Positions 44,454 through 56,532 of a DNA stretch of 64,000 nucleotides are shown here, in pieces. The stretch comes from DASRDU01 sp046331565 (GTDB lineage Bacteria; Acidobacteriota; Blastocatellia; RBC074): positions 2,418,001 to 2,482,000 of the forward strand of contig JAXLQP010000001.1 of assembly GCA_046331565.1 (NCBI GenBank), given 5' to 3'. The notes beneath the pieces are model-generated. The model did not search any database and was not told the origin of the DNA. It saw nothing but the letters and a program-made list of their open reading frames with translations. The position numbers and the translations under genes are program-made. Every line of letters starts with the position of its first letter. Positions within the stretch are counted from its first letter, which is position 1.

Positions 44454-47400
44454 ATGAACACGCTGAACAGGAACAAAATCAGGTTGACAATCCTGCTGGC
44501 GGCGCTGGGCTTCAGCCTGGGCGCAGCGACGCAGGTTCACGGGCAGCGCCCCGTCCCGCTCACGCCAGACCGGGTGATCGAAGGCGAACTGAAGGGCGGC
44601 GAGTCGCACCTTTATCAACTGACGCTCGCCGCTGGCGAATCCGCACAGATCGAACTGCGGGCAGGCCCGACCAGACTTCGGCTGGCGCTGTTGTCCGAAA
44701 CCGGTGAGCTGATTACCGCCATCAGCGACGCTGATTCACCCGGCCAGAAACGACTGCATATCGTGGCGGCGCGAACGACGAATTACCGCATCAGTATTGC
44801 CCAGGAATCCGGTCGTCCTGTGACCACGCCATATCGTCTGGCGCTGCTGGAAAAACGTGCGGCCACACCTGCCGACCGGGAACGCTTCGCCCTGCACATC
44901 CTCAGTTGGGAAGTCGTCAGTCTTTATCGTCAGCAGGAAAAATCAGCCTTGTATCAGGCCGCAGCGAAGGCCCGTGAAGTCGCCGCCCGCTGGCAGGCGC
45001 TCGGCGATCACGAATGGGCCGGGCGCATGTTTGATCGCGCCGGGCGCAGTTTGTTTCTGCTCAGCGAACATCAGGCGGGGCGCGAGGCTTTCCAAAAGGC
45101 GGTGGCGGCGTTTCAAAAGGCCGGGGAGCGGCGGAAAGAGATCTTCAGTGTCGGCAACCTGGGGCTGCTGGAACTGGCGGATGGTGAATATCGGCAGGCC
45201 TTCTCGCTCGCGGTGCGCACTTTTCTCTATTTGCAGTCGGCCAGGGATGAAGATGGCATACGGTCAGTCCGGCTGCTGCAGGCCATGCACTACCGCAATA
45301 TCGGCGAATGGCAGCAGGCCGAAGCCCTGTGTCGTCAGTTACTGCCGGAAGCTGACATCAACCGTATTGATGAATGGGATCGCGTCTACCGCGAGGATGT
45401 GCTGATGGTGCTGGGAATCGCCCTCGCAGGGCAGCGGCATTTTGCCGAAGGCATCAGCGTCCTGGAAGAGGCGCTGGCCCTGGCACGCCCAACCAGCAAT
45501 CAGTTGAATGTGGTGACGATTCTCGTGCAACTGGGGATGGCGCATCAGATGGCCGGACAGCCGACCCAGGCCCTGGCAGCGTTCGAGCAGTGCGCAGCGG
45601 CCAGCCGCCGACTGGGCATCCGCTCCTATGAATCTCAGTCCCTGGGCGAAGCAGGACACTTGTACCTTCTGGCGGGGCGACGCGCGGAAGCCCGCGCCGC
45701 GCTGAGGCGCGCGGTTGAAGCAGGGATTTACGGGGGCAAAAATTACCTGTCCGTCGCGTTGCACCATCTCGCGCAACTGCAACATGACGAAGGGCAGTTT
45801 ACGGAAGCACTCGCCAGCGTCGAACAGGCGGTGCAAATTGTCGAAGGATTACGCGTGCAACTGCCGATGCAGGATGCCGCGCGGGTGACAACGGGCCTGC
45901 TGGAACGCGATGCCTATGCGCTGCGGCTGGATTTGCTGCTGCATCTGCACGAACGCGACCGCACGGCGGGTTACGATGCCAGAGCATTGCAGGCCAGCGA
46001 ATTTGCGCACGCGCGTTCGCTGGTGCAACTGCTGAGCGAACAGCCGCAGGCCGGGCTGGCCAGCGCTGACCCGGCGCTGACCGCGCAGTTGAATGAATTG
46101 CGCCTGAGCATCGCCAGACTGACCAATGAACAATTGCGCCTGCGCGCGAACGCGGCGCCGGTGTCGGCGCGGCAATCGGTGCAGGAAAAACTGGCCACCG
46201 CGCTCGCCGAAATGGATCGGGTTACCATAGCAATGCGTGACCGTGATCCGCGCACTGCCGCACTGACGCTGCCTGAACCGCTGAAGCTGCGCGAGGTGCA
46301 GGAGCAAATCCCTGACCGCGACACCATCCTGCTCGAATACGCCCTGGGCGAAGAGCGCAGCTTTTTGTTTGTCGTTTCGCCGACATCCTTACAGGTCTTC
46401 AACCTGCCCCGCCGCAGCGTAATTGAGCCGGTCGCACGTCGGATTTATGAAATCCTGTCGCGCAGCCAGCAACCGAAAATCTTCAGGAATTCGGCAGAAA
46501 AGCAGGCGTGGCTGCGGCGTAACGAACGGGCCTCGGCCCTGGCTGCGGCACAGTTGAGCAAGCTCCTGCTGAAACCGGCGGCGGCCCTGCTGGGACGCAA
46601 ACGCCTGATGATCGTGCCCGACGGCGCGCTGCATTACGTGCCGTTTGCGGCGCTGCCGGAACCGTCAGCCGTCAGTCGTCAATCGTCAGTTGTCAAAGGC
46701 AATGCCCCACGCCCGACGGACAACGGACAACGGACGACGGACAACGGACAACCCCTGATTGCCAGTCACGAAATCATCACTCTGCCCTCGGCTTCGACGA
46801 TGGCGGCGTTGCGGCGTGAATTGACGGGTCGCAAACCAGCGTCGAAAACGCTGGTGGTATTCGCTGATCCGGTCTTCGATCAGAACGACGAGCGCGTGAC
46901 CTCGCCACAGCAACCGCCCCCGCCTGCCCTCACGCCTGCTGCCAGTCTGGAACGATTGCGCGTTTTTGGTCAGGTTGAAAAGGAGGGCAATTTCTCATTT
47001 CTGCGCCTGCCCGCCAGCCGCGTCGAAGCCGAGGCGATTCTCGCGCTCGTGCCGCCTGCTGAGCGCAAAGCCGCCATGGATTTTGACGCCAGTTACCAGA
47101 CCGCAACCCAGGGCGATCTGGGCCAGTACCGCCTGATTCACTTTGCCACGCATGGATTACTGGACGAAACGCACCCGGAACTGTCCGGCTTGCTGCTGTC
47201 GCAGGTGAATCGGCAGGGCGGAAATGAAAACGGATTTTTCACGACGCTGGACGCCTTCAATCTGAAGCTCAATGCCGAACTCGTGGTGCTGAGTGGTTGT
47301 CGCACGGCGCTGGGCAGGGAAGTTAATGGCGAAGGGCTGATCGGATTGACACGCGGCTTTATGTACGCCGGAGCGCGGCGCGTGATGGCCAGTCTGTGGC

Positions 47401-47576
47401 AGGTCAGTGATGCAGCGACAGCAGAGTTGATGCAGCGATTTTATGAGGGTCTGCTGGGCGAGAAAAAATTGTCGGCGGCGGCGGCGCTGCGTGCCGCGCA
47501 ACTCGAAGTGATGAAAGATCCACGCTACAGCGCGCCATATTACTGGGCCGCGTTTACCCTGCAGGGCGACCAGTGA
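44454..47576 (+). CDS. Exported TPR-CHAT (caspase-like) protein 1
   Basis: A 1040-residue protein with a signal peptide (LAALGFSLGAATQVHGQ), a PPC-like beta domain (GELKGGESHLYQLTLAAGES, ~42-135), a long TPR superhelix (~150-600) and a C-terminal CHAT domain. CHAT is a clan CD caspase-fold peptidase; the dyad is visible: H900 of HFATHG and C949 of LSGCRTALG, followed by RGFMYAGARRVMASLWQVSD. Inside the CHAT domain, residues ~737-767 are translated from a 7-nt-word palindrome (46662-46755), an in-frame insertion between VPFAALPEP and PLIASHEI. The signal peptide implies periplasmic action. Closely similar to the next gene; an ECF sigma gene lies downstream. Confidence 0.92.
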   Translation: MNTLNRNKIRLTILLAALGFSLGAATQVHGQRPVPLTPDRVIEGELKGGESHLYQLTLAAGESAQIELRAGPTRLRLALLSETGELITAISDADSPGQKRLHIVAARTTNYRISIAQESGRPVTTPYRLALLEKRAATPADRERFALHILSWEVVSLYRQQEKSALYQAAAKAREVAARWQALGDHEWAGRMFDRAGRSLFLLSEHQAGREAFQKAVAAFQKAGERRKEIFSVGNLGLLELADGEYRQAFSLAVRTFLYLQSARDEDGIRSVRLLQAMHYRNIGEWQQAEALCRQLLPEADINRIDEWDRVYREDVLMVLGIALAGQRHFAEGISVLEEALALARPTSNQLNVVTILVQLGMAHQMAGQPTQALAAFEQCAAASRRLGIRSYESQSLGEAGHLYLLAGRRAEARAALRRAVEAGIYGGKNYLSVALHHLAQLQHDEGQFTEALASVEQAVQIVEGLRVQLPMQDAARVTTGLLERDAYALRLDLLLHLHERDRTAGYDARALQASEFAHARSLVQLLSEQPQAGLASADPALTAQLNELRLSIARLTNEQLRLRANAAPVSARQSVQEKLATALAEMDRVTIAMRDRDPRTAALTLPEPLKLREVQEQIPDRDTILLEYALGEERSFLFVVSPTSLQVFNLPRRSVIEPVARRIYEILSRSQQPKIFRNSAEKQAWLRRNERASALAAAQLSKLLLKPAAALLGRKRLMIVPDGALHYVPFAALPEPSAVSRQSSVVKGNAPRPTDNGQRTTDNGQPLIASHEIITLPSASTMAALRRELTGRKPASKTLVVFADPVFDQNDERVTSPQQPPPPALTPAASLERLRVFGQVEKEGNFSFLRLPASRVEAEAILALVPPAERKAAMDFDASYQTATQGDLGQYRLIHFATHGLLDETHPELSGLLLSQVNRQGGNENGFFTTLDAFNLKLNAELVVLSGCRTALGREVNGEGLIGLTRGFMYAGARRVMASLWQVSDAATAELMQRFYEGLLGEKKLSAAAALRAAQLEVMKDPRYSAPYYWAAFTLQGDQ
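46662..46755 (+). repeat. In-frame palindromic insertion in CHAT gene 1
   Basis: Left part: cgtcag words every 7 nt (cgtcagc, cgtcagt, cgtcaat, cgtcagt, tgtcaaa). Right part: ggacaac words every 7 nt (ggacaac, ggacaac, ggacgac, ggacaac). The two are roughly inverted complements. The translation is a polar, low-complexity stretch (SRQSSVVKGNAP, TDNGQRTTDNGQ) unlike surrounding CHAT sequence. Confidence 0.85.
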
Positions 47577-48032
47577 TGCTGACGGCAGAGATCGGGGGCG
47601 GCTGAACCGGCCTGGCAGATCAGCCCTTTCACAATTCCTCTCAACCACCACTCTTTTTCTTCGGTTTCGTCTGACAACCAGCACCGCCTGACTTATAATC
47701 CGCGCTGACCATTTGCACCATTGGAGCCAGCCCTGCACGCGCCTTCTCCGCAATGAGAAACAGACTGCGCTCTCACCGTCAGATTCGCCCCGGCACAGCC
47801 GAAGGCATGGCTCTGTCAGGCTCCGTCTGTCTCTGTTTCTTTTTCCTGACCGGCATCAAATATCGGCTCAGCCTGATCAGTCAGGTATTCACACGTTTTA
47901 CTGTCATCATTCGCACCGGGAAGTGATGCCCATGAACAACCGGAACTTATTCGCTGTCACAGGCGGTGTCTTCATCCCCGCCCTTCCGGCGATCTGCGCT
48001 GGCGGGGACGCGGGGAAAATGGCGGGGCATTT
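47577..48032. other. Upstream region and leader of CHAT gene 2
   Basis: No convincing gene. It contains the promoter at 47671-47699 and a ~330-nt leader similar to that of CHAT gene 1 over its first ~120 nt and again near tcacacgttt. Confidence 0.6.
47671..47699 (+). promoter_or_regulatory. Sigma-70-type promoter of CHAT gene 2
   Basis: CTGACA (47671-47676), exactly 17 nt, TATAAT (47694-47699). The flanks (tctgacaacc, tataatc.gcgc) match those before CHAT gene 1. Confidence 0.75.
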
Positions 48033-51125
<3,093 letters not shown>

Positions 51126-51380
51126 AGCGGAATCTGACCGCCTCTGAATGCGCCGCCAGCGCCGCGAAATCTTTTTCTTCACAGCCAGGATTGTTGGCCT
51201 GAACGGGACTTTCAGGTATTCTTACCGCGAACACTCAGCAAATCCGGAACCGGCTGGTAACTGTCACTACAGAATACTGACCGATACCTGTTGTCTTCAG
51301 GCCAGTCCCCCTCCTGTCCGGTCTGCTGCGAGCAAGCCCATAGCAGGATTTTCATCTCCGCTGCCAGGGATTGACGAACG

Positions 51381-52019
51381 ATGCCCGGAACGCTTTCCCC
51401 AAAATCACGAAAACGTCAGGGACTGACGCCGGAGTCCTTTGAGCGTCTGCTGAATTCTCTGGCCGATGACCGGGACCTGGCGGCGGAAAGATATGAGCAG
51501 CTTCGCCAGGCGCTGATTGCTTTCTTTGCCTTTCGAGGCGCAGCAGGCGCTCACGAACTGGCGGATGAAACATTCAATCGCGTGGCGGGTCGGCTGGAGG
51601 AGGGGGCGGTCATTTTTGCCAGTGATCCGGCCAGCTACTTTTTCGGGGTGGCCCGGAATGTCTGGCGGGAAGACCTGGCCCGGCCTGGTCGCACCGAACA
51701 GCTTGATGAACATCTGCTGACGGTCAGGGCGCTGGCGCCTGATCCGCACAGCCTGCTCGAAGAAGCCCGGCAGCAGCGCGAAGAGGAAAGACGGCTGGCC
51801 TGCCTCAGGCGCTGCCTTGACCAGATGACGCCACAGGAACGGGAACTCATCATTGAGTATTACCAGGGCACGGGTGGCGTGAAGATTGAAAACCGTCAGT
51901 TGCTCGCTGATCGTTTCGGCATTTCCCTCAAAACACTGCGCAATAAAACAACACTGCTGCGCGCCCGCCTGGCAACCTGTGTCGCGGCCTGTCTGGCGTC
52001 GAAATCCGATTCAGACTGA
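51381..52019 (+). CDS. ECF-type sigma factor
   Basis: A 212-residue sigma-70 family factor with region 2 (ADETFNRVAGRLEE, YFFGVARNVWRED) and region 4 (LDQMTPQERELIIEYYQG, LADRFGISLKTLRNKTTLLRARL). Region 4's helix-turn-helix is clear; region 2 is divergent, as in many Acidobacterial ECFs of the TPR/CHAT-associated type. No ribosome site stands out. It is followed 132 nt later by a membrane protein that looks like its anti-sigma factor. Its place just after two CHAT genes suggests it controls them or is controlled with them, but both CHAT promoters look like housekeeping sigma-70 sites. Confidence 0.88.
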   Translation: MPGTLSPKSRKRQGLTPESFERLLNSLADDRDLAAERYEQLRQALIAFFAFRGAAGAHELADETFNRVAGRLEEGAVIFASDPASYFFGVARNVWREDLARPGRTEQLDEHLLTVRALAPDPHSLLEEARQQREEERRLACLRRCLDQMTPQERELIIEYYQGTGGVKIENRQLLADRFGISLKTLRNKTTLLRARLATCVAACLASKSDSD

Positions 52020-52151
52020 CGCCCGGAACCTGCGGCTCTCACCGCTCGAAAAAGGATAAAGGCGGGACATTTTTGTATTTTCCCCATTCCCTGTCAGACA
52101 GGCTGCCGGATATTAAAGGCAGTATGTGACCACTGGACAGACCGCTCAATT

Positions 52152-53195
52152 ATGAGAGATGAAACGTCACTGAAAAGGCAGATCATCCGTTATGTGACGG
52201 GTGAGCTGAATGAAGAAGAACGACAGGAAATCGAACAGATGTATTTCTCTGATCCGCAGTTTCTCAGCGAAGTCGAGGCAGTCACGGATGACCTCGTTGA
52301 TGATTATCTGCGCGGAGAAATGGCCGGGGATGTACGACTGCAATTTGAACAACTGCTGCGCGTCAATCCGACCCTGCGGGAAAGAGTGGCGTTCAGCAGA
52401 ACGCTGCTTCATCTGATTGATGCGACAGCCCGGCCCGTGTCGGAACCCCGGCGCTCGTTCGCCGCCGGTTTGTGGACAAATCTGGCGGCCATGTTTTCGT
52501 GGCGATTGTTACCCGCCACCGCCATTGCGACAGCGATTATTACGCTGTGCGGCCTCTGGTATATGACCAGTCGCCAGACGGCCCCGCAACCGACGGCCAG
52601 ACTGGAATCGTCACCTTCACCATCCATTCGGCAGGAAGACAGGCCCGGCCTGACAACATCACCGTCAGCCGTGCAGGCCCCGGCGCGATCAGACGGCCCG
52701 CCGCAAACACTTCCCCGCTCTATTTCACCGCGACCTTTATCACCCCGCAACTCCCCATCACTTGCGACTTTCTTTCTGCCGGTGGATGTGGTCAGAGGGG
52801 ACGAGAACAAGCCCGAATTTCCGGTTCCGTCGCAGACGCAGACCATCGCGCTGCAACTCGAATTACCGAACGGCGCCGCCGGGCCATTTCAGGTTGCGCT
52901 GCAAACGCGCAGCGGCGAAATCATTCAGCGATGGGATAATCTGACGGTGCAGCGGCAGCAGACGACTCCGGTCGTCACCCTGAAACTGCCCGCCAGCCGG
53001 TTGAAAGCGACCGATTACGTCGTCACCCTCAGCCGCCTGGTTTCAGGCGGCAGTCCGGTCACGATCCACAATTATTTATTCAGTATTGTCAGATCAGGAG
53101 CTGGCGTCACCGGCATCAAAGTGGGCCAGCGCAGTCTTACTATTCAGGAAAAAAAACTGCGGGATGTTTTTTCACAATTCCCATTATCCGAGTGA
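52152..53195 (+). CDS. Membrane-anchored anti-sigma-like protein
   Basis: A 347-residue protein. The cytoplasmic N-terminus (IIRYVTGELNEEERQEIEQM, VTDDLVDDYLRGEM) resembles the zinc-less anti-sigma/ZAS-like domains found beside such ECFs; there is no HxxxCxxC. One transmembrane helix (LLPATAIATAIITLCGLWYM, ~118-137) is followed by a Pro/Ser-rich stalk and a beta-rich domain (QTQTIALQLELPNGAAGPFQ ... LPASRLKATDYVVTLSR). This outside-in layout is typical of a regulator that transmits an envelope signal to the sigma factor. Placement next to the sigma gene supports this; the identity as an anti-sigma is inference. Confidence 0.75.
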   Translation: MRDETSLKRQIIRYVTGELNEEERQEIEQMYFSDPQFLSEVEAVTDDLVDDYLRGEMAGDVRLQFEQLLRVNPTLRERVAFSRTLLHLIDATARPVSEPRRSFAAGLWTNLAAMFSWRLLPATAIATAIITLCGLWYMTSRQTAPQPTARLESSPSPSIRQEDRPGLTTSPSAVQAPARSDGPPQTLPRSISPRPLSPRNSPSLATFFLPVDVVRGDENKPEFPVPSQTQTIALQLELPNGAAGPFQVALQTRSGEIIQRWDNLTVQRQQTTPVVTLKLPASRLKATDYVVTLSRLVSGGSPVTIHNYLFSIVRSGAGVTGIKVGQRSLTIQEKKLRDVFSQFPLSE

Positions 53196-53737
53196 GAGCG
53201 TTGTGTGAGCAAGGCTCGCCTCCTGTAACGGGCCAGGATGTGACTGCGAGCAGTCTGGGGGGCTGTCTCGCAGTCGCGTCTTCCATCCTCCTGGCAATTG
53301 CACTGACAGTTCACTGCTGGCAGTGTGGCTGACAGTCAAACGGAATCGCCTTCAACACTGGCGCGTGTCTTGAGGGCGATTCTGTGAGGATGGCAACCTG
53401 GTGCTGAAGCAGCGAGGCTTCCCCCCGATCCAGCCTGTAGCCATACAGGTTCTGACAACCTCAAAACGAAATATTTGTAACTGAATTCATCACTGGCTGA
53501 AAGTTTCCGGCACTGCTCGGAAAAAACGGCAGCGGGACTGGTATTGTGCTGATCGGACTGAAAGCCGTCTGCTGCCGTTTCAGGTTCCCTGGCTGTAGTT
53601 TATCGCCAGGCCCCCCACTCCGGCAGCAGGGCTGTTTTCATGGTCACCTGAATCACCGGAACCCATGGAACCAGCCCTGTGGGGTTTGCGGTCAGCCTGA
53701 GGCAGGCGCCAGCCGGATCATAAATTCGGAATAAATT
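53196..53737. other. 542-bp gap between the anti-sigma-like gene and small coiled-coil gene 2
   Basis: No gene is seen. A stem with 9-nt perfect arms (gactgcgag at 53242-53250; ctcgcagtc at 53267-53275), extended by gccaggat ... atcctcctggc, may terminate the sigma/anti-sigma transcript. The rest has no recognisable motif beyond a possible weak promoter near 53540. Confidence 0.55.
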
Positions 53738-54013
53738 ATGGCAATGAGTATGGTGAGAATAAAACAGACTGAACCGGTTCGCAGAGAGTCCGAAATCAGC
53801 GAGCCTGAATATGCCGTCAGTTTCAATCAGGTTTTCGAGCAGAAACTGCTTCGTGCGCTCGATCACATTGACCGGCTGCAGGCTGAGGTACGCACCCTGC
53901 GTGAAGCGCTCGCACGCAGCGAACGCCTGGTTGAACAACGTGACGTGCTGTTGCAAAACGCCCTGACCCGCGAACTGGAATTGCGCGCCACTCTGGCTGG
54001 CGAAATGTGCTGA
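53738..54013 (+). CDS. Small coiled-coil protein, paralogue 2
   Basis: A 91-residue protein sharing with the one at 43661 the run FEQ..LLRALD.I..L..E.R.LR.ALA.SER.V..RDVLL.NAL.RE.ELR, so the two are clear paralogues despite different N-termini. It is one long charged helix and has no signal peptide. Several in-frame ATGs exist (53738 and shortly after). The next small gene follows 56 nt later, and the degenerate receiver after that. Like its paralogue, it sits near a response-regulator-type gene and the CHAT/sigma island. Function unknown. Confidence 0.75.
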   Translation: MAMSMVRIKQTEPVRRESEISEPEYAVSFNQVFEQKLLRALDHIDRLQAEVRTLREALARSERLVEQRDVLLQNALTRELELRATLAGEMC

Positions 54014-54069
54014 TCAGTCTGTGGCTGAAATCAACAGAAAATCTGCTCATCCTCCCCTGGAGCAAACCG

Positions 54070-54351
54070 ATGATTTTTGACAGCCTCACTCTGCTGCCTG
54101 GCGAAGAGAGACCGGAAATCGGCAGATCTGAAACAGACCGAATCGCTTTTGATCTGCTCGAGCAGCGTGCGCCTCATATCGCTGAACTGATGCTGCGTCT
54201 GGCCGCGCTGCCGCTGCCGCTGCCGGAACTGATCGCACACTTTCGCGCGCTGACCCGGCCACGCGGTCTCAACGAAAGCGATTTCAAGGCAGCAGTGGCG
54301 GCGCTTCGGCACGCGCGTCGGCAACTGAACGCGGTCATCAGAGAACACTAG
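54070..54351 (+). CDS. Small protein of unknown function
   Basis: A 93-residue soluble protein (MIFDSLTLLPGEERPEIGRS ..., then helices AFDLLEQRAPHIAELMLRL and FKAAVAALRHARRQLNAVIR). A ggag lies 8 nt before the ATG at 54070; the open frame continues upstream to a GTG at 54007 but without that support. It follows the small coiled-coil gene closely and is probably in the same transcript. No family recognised. Confidence 0.6.
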   Translation: MIFDSLTLLPGEERPEIGRSETDRIAFDLLEQRAPHIAELMLRLAALPLPLPELIAHFRALTRPRGLNESDFKAAVAALRHARRQLNAVIREH

Positions 54352-54407
54352 CTTCGTCGCGGCTGCGCCCTTTCAATTGGGCTGGCAGAGCGTAGTCGCG
54401 GCAGGCC

Positions 54408-54477
54408 CTCAACCTGTTGTCCGCAATGTTGCCGGATGCCCTCGCCGGTGCCGCCACATTGCGGACAACAGGTTGAG
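54408..54477. repeat. Perfect 22-bp inverted repeat
   Basis: Arm 54408-54429 (ctcaacctgttgtccgcaat and gt) is exactly complementary to 54456-54477, with a 26-nt GC-rich loop. It lies between the small unknown gene and the degenerate receiver gene. Confidence 0.88.
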
Positions 54478-54585
54478 CAGTCATTACGGCAGTTTTCATC
54501 AGCCCCCTGGATTTCCTCACTGCTCCCGCCCCGTCAGTGATGTATCTCAGTGATGTTACCAGACCTCAATTCCTGCCTTACAGCT

Positions 54586-55026
54586 ATGTCAGAAAACGAT
54601 CAATCCATGGTTCATTCCGCGCGGCTGCTGCTGGTTGCAGACGAGCAGATGACGGCCCTGCCGCTGCAAGGCCCGTTGTCAGCTCAGGGTTATACGGTTG
54701 AAACCGAGGTCAATGGGCGAACGGGGTATCAGCGCGCAACTCACGAACAGTTTGACCTGATTATTCTCGATCTTCTGCTGCCGCTGATGAGCGGCCTTGA
54801 AATCTGTCACCGGCTGCGCCAGAACGGGCTGCAAACGCCCGTCCTCATCCTGTCCGGCCTCAACCACCCGAACGGAGAAATGCTGATCAGGGATTTCGGG
54901 GCCGATGATTACCTGATCAGGCCCTTCGCCCTGGCCGAGTTGCTGGCGAGAGTCGAGAAGCTGCTCAACCGTTCGCTCCAGATGGCAGCCGGCGCAAAAG
55001 GTGAACTCCGTCCTGATTGCAGATGA
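54586..55026 (+). CDS. Degenerate stand-alone receiver protein
   Basis: A 146-residue receiver-only protein (the frame is open upstream to 54550, ATG also at 54553). It is clearly related to the OmpR regulator at 42657: YTVET..(D/N)G..GYQRA.HE.FDL.ILD..LP..(S/N)G. It keeps the phospho-acceptor (D62), but the first acidic residue is Ala (A18-D19), T is S90 and the invariant Lys is Arg (R112, in DDYLIRPF). The DNA-binding domain is missing. In another frame just past the end, a short run (VLIADDVRLAGDSVVS) resembles the first strands of an OmpR winged helix, suggesting a frameshift relic. It may be an inactive decoy or a pseudogene. Confidence 0.7.
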   Translation: MSENDQSMVHSARLLLVADEQMTALPLQGPLSAQGYTVETEVNGRTGYQRATHEQFDLIILDLLLPLMSGLEICHRLRQNGLQTPVLILSGLNHPNGEMLIRDFGADDYLIRPFALAELLARVEKLLNRSLQMAAGAKGELRPDCR

Positions 55027-55238
55027 TGTCCGGCTGGCGGGAGACAGCGTTGTTTCTGTCTGCTGACAAATCCGGCCAGGAAAATTTAAAAAATTCTTCC
55101 AGCTACTCTCATTAAACAATCAACTGGTGTATAGTTCGTGCAGCACTCACTCACCCGCTCAGATGATCTGGTCCGTCACCGCTGGTCGGGTGGTGTCTCC
55201 CCGAAATCACCATTAACACGCAAGGAGGCTTTACTTGA

Positions 55239-55928
55239 ATGAACAACCCTAAACAAATCCTGACGCTCTGGGCGGCAGGGGTGGCCGTGCTGATTATGTG
55301 TGCCGCTTCAGCACTGGCTGACCCCATTACGCTCCGGGCCAACACTTCCGGCAACTTCAACGCTGGCTCATCGGGCGCCACTGTTGGAGGCGGCGGAACA
55401 ACACTGACGGCGACGGCTTCGGGAGGCTCAACCGCTTCCATCACGTTTACCTCAACCGTTCCGCAGATCAACGTTGGTCTGAATCCGGGTGAAGTGACAA
55501 ACGTGACGCTCGGAGTCTTTACTGTCAACTCCAATTCAACCGTACCGCTGGGCAGTGGCCCGAGTTTTGGCGGTGCATCCTTCCAGTTGCAGGTGTCGTT
55601 CACCGTTCCGGGTGATGTTTCTGCGCAAACCTTCACCGGCAATCTGACCGGACGCATTGTGCAGACGGCATCGTCAACCGAAATTCAGTGGACCAGCCCG
55701 CTGACCCTGACCTTCACTTCAGCGACCGCAGGCGTCATCAGACTGACCATTGAACCGACGACGACGATCAATCCGCCACCTCTGGGCGGTGGCAACACCC
55801 CCAGCCAGATTCGCGCCAGAATCGAACTCGGCGCAGCGGCCATCCCTGAACCCGCCACTCTGATCCTGCTTGGCAGCGGTCTCGCAGGCCTGGCAGCCAT
55901 GCGGCGGAAATCTCGTTCGGCTGAATAA
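55239..55928 (+). CDS. PEP-CTERM sorting-domain protein
   Basis: A 229-residue exported protein: signal peptide (LWAAGVAVLIMCAASALA), a beta-rich Thr/Ser/Gly-rich middle (SFTVPGDVSAQTFTGNL), and the C-terminal sorting signal AAIPEPATLILLGSGLAGLA followed by MRRKSRSAE. PEP-CTERM proteins are cleaved and anchored or exported by exosortase (EpsH/XrtA) in exopolysaccharide-producing bacteria. A strong aaggagg lies ~10 nt before the ATG. No exosortase gene is in the window, so it must be elsewhere. The middle part has no recognised family; a matrix or surface role is likely. Confidence 0.9.
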   Translation: MNNPKQILTLWAAGVAVLIMCAASALADPITLRANTSGNFNAGSSGATVGGGGTTLTATASGGSTASITFTSTVPQINVGLNPGEVTNVTLGVFTVNSNSTVPLGSGPSFGGASFQLQVSFTVPGDVSAQTFTGNLTGRIVQTASSTEIQWTSPLTLTFTSATAGVIRLTIEPTTTINPPPLGGGNTPSQIRARIELGAAAIPEPATLILLGSGLAGLAAMRRKSRSAE

Positions 55929-56532
55929 AACCGCGCAGTAACACCGACGCGGTCACCACGAGGCACAAAGACACGACAGGCGTATCCACACAGAAGCCCC
56001 CCCGGTCTGATGACCCGCTCTGTCATAATTGAAAACCCAGTATTGACAGCGCTCGGTCCGGCAACGAGAAAGGCTGTTCATTCATCACGACCACTCAGCA
56101 GCGCCCTGAATTGCGGACCATCCGAAATTCGTGATGCACGTTATCGGCACATCATCACCTTTCGGAGCGATTCGGGTAACAACCTGACCTGAGTGGTCGT
56201 GAAAACAAGACGTTCCAGTCCTCCACGCCATTCCCCCCTTTTATTCCTTTCCTTCGCTTTCCGTCATCTGGTCAGGCAGCCAGAGCAATCCTGCTGTTTT
56301 TTCTGGAAGTTCGTCCTGATTGCCAGTTTCTGTGAGGCAATTGGATAATCTCGTGGACTCTGCAAGAGGTCGCAGATGACTTTCCCACCAAACAGTCTGC
56401 TGCGACCTCTATATTTTTTTCCGGCCTGCACGCCTCACCTCTTCTTCACCCGTCGCTCACTGGCAACCGTCCGCTGAAGTCAGTTATAGTGACTGCCTTG
56501 ATCATCAACACCACACGAAAGATTTCGGAGTT
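55929..56532. other. 604-bp gap upstream of gltX with palindrome and terminator
   Basis: No gene is seen. Inverted repeats with perfect 14-nt arms (tcacgaccactcag at 56085-56098; complement at 56189-56202) enclose ~90 nt, and a terminator-like hairpin follows at 56365-56420. A small RNA between them is possible but there is no promoter I can defend. gltX has a -10-like TATAGT at 56485-56490. Confidence 0.5.
56365..56420 (+). terminator. Terminator-like hairpin with U-tract
   Basis: Perfect 11-nt stem (agaggtcgcag at 56365-56375; ctgcgacctct at 56400-56410), 24-nt loop, then atattttttt. It is more than 430 nt past the PEP-CTERM stop, so it may end a transcript that starts in the gap. Confidence 0.65.
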
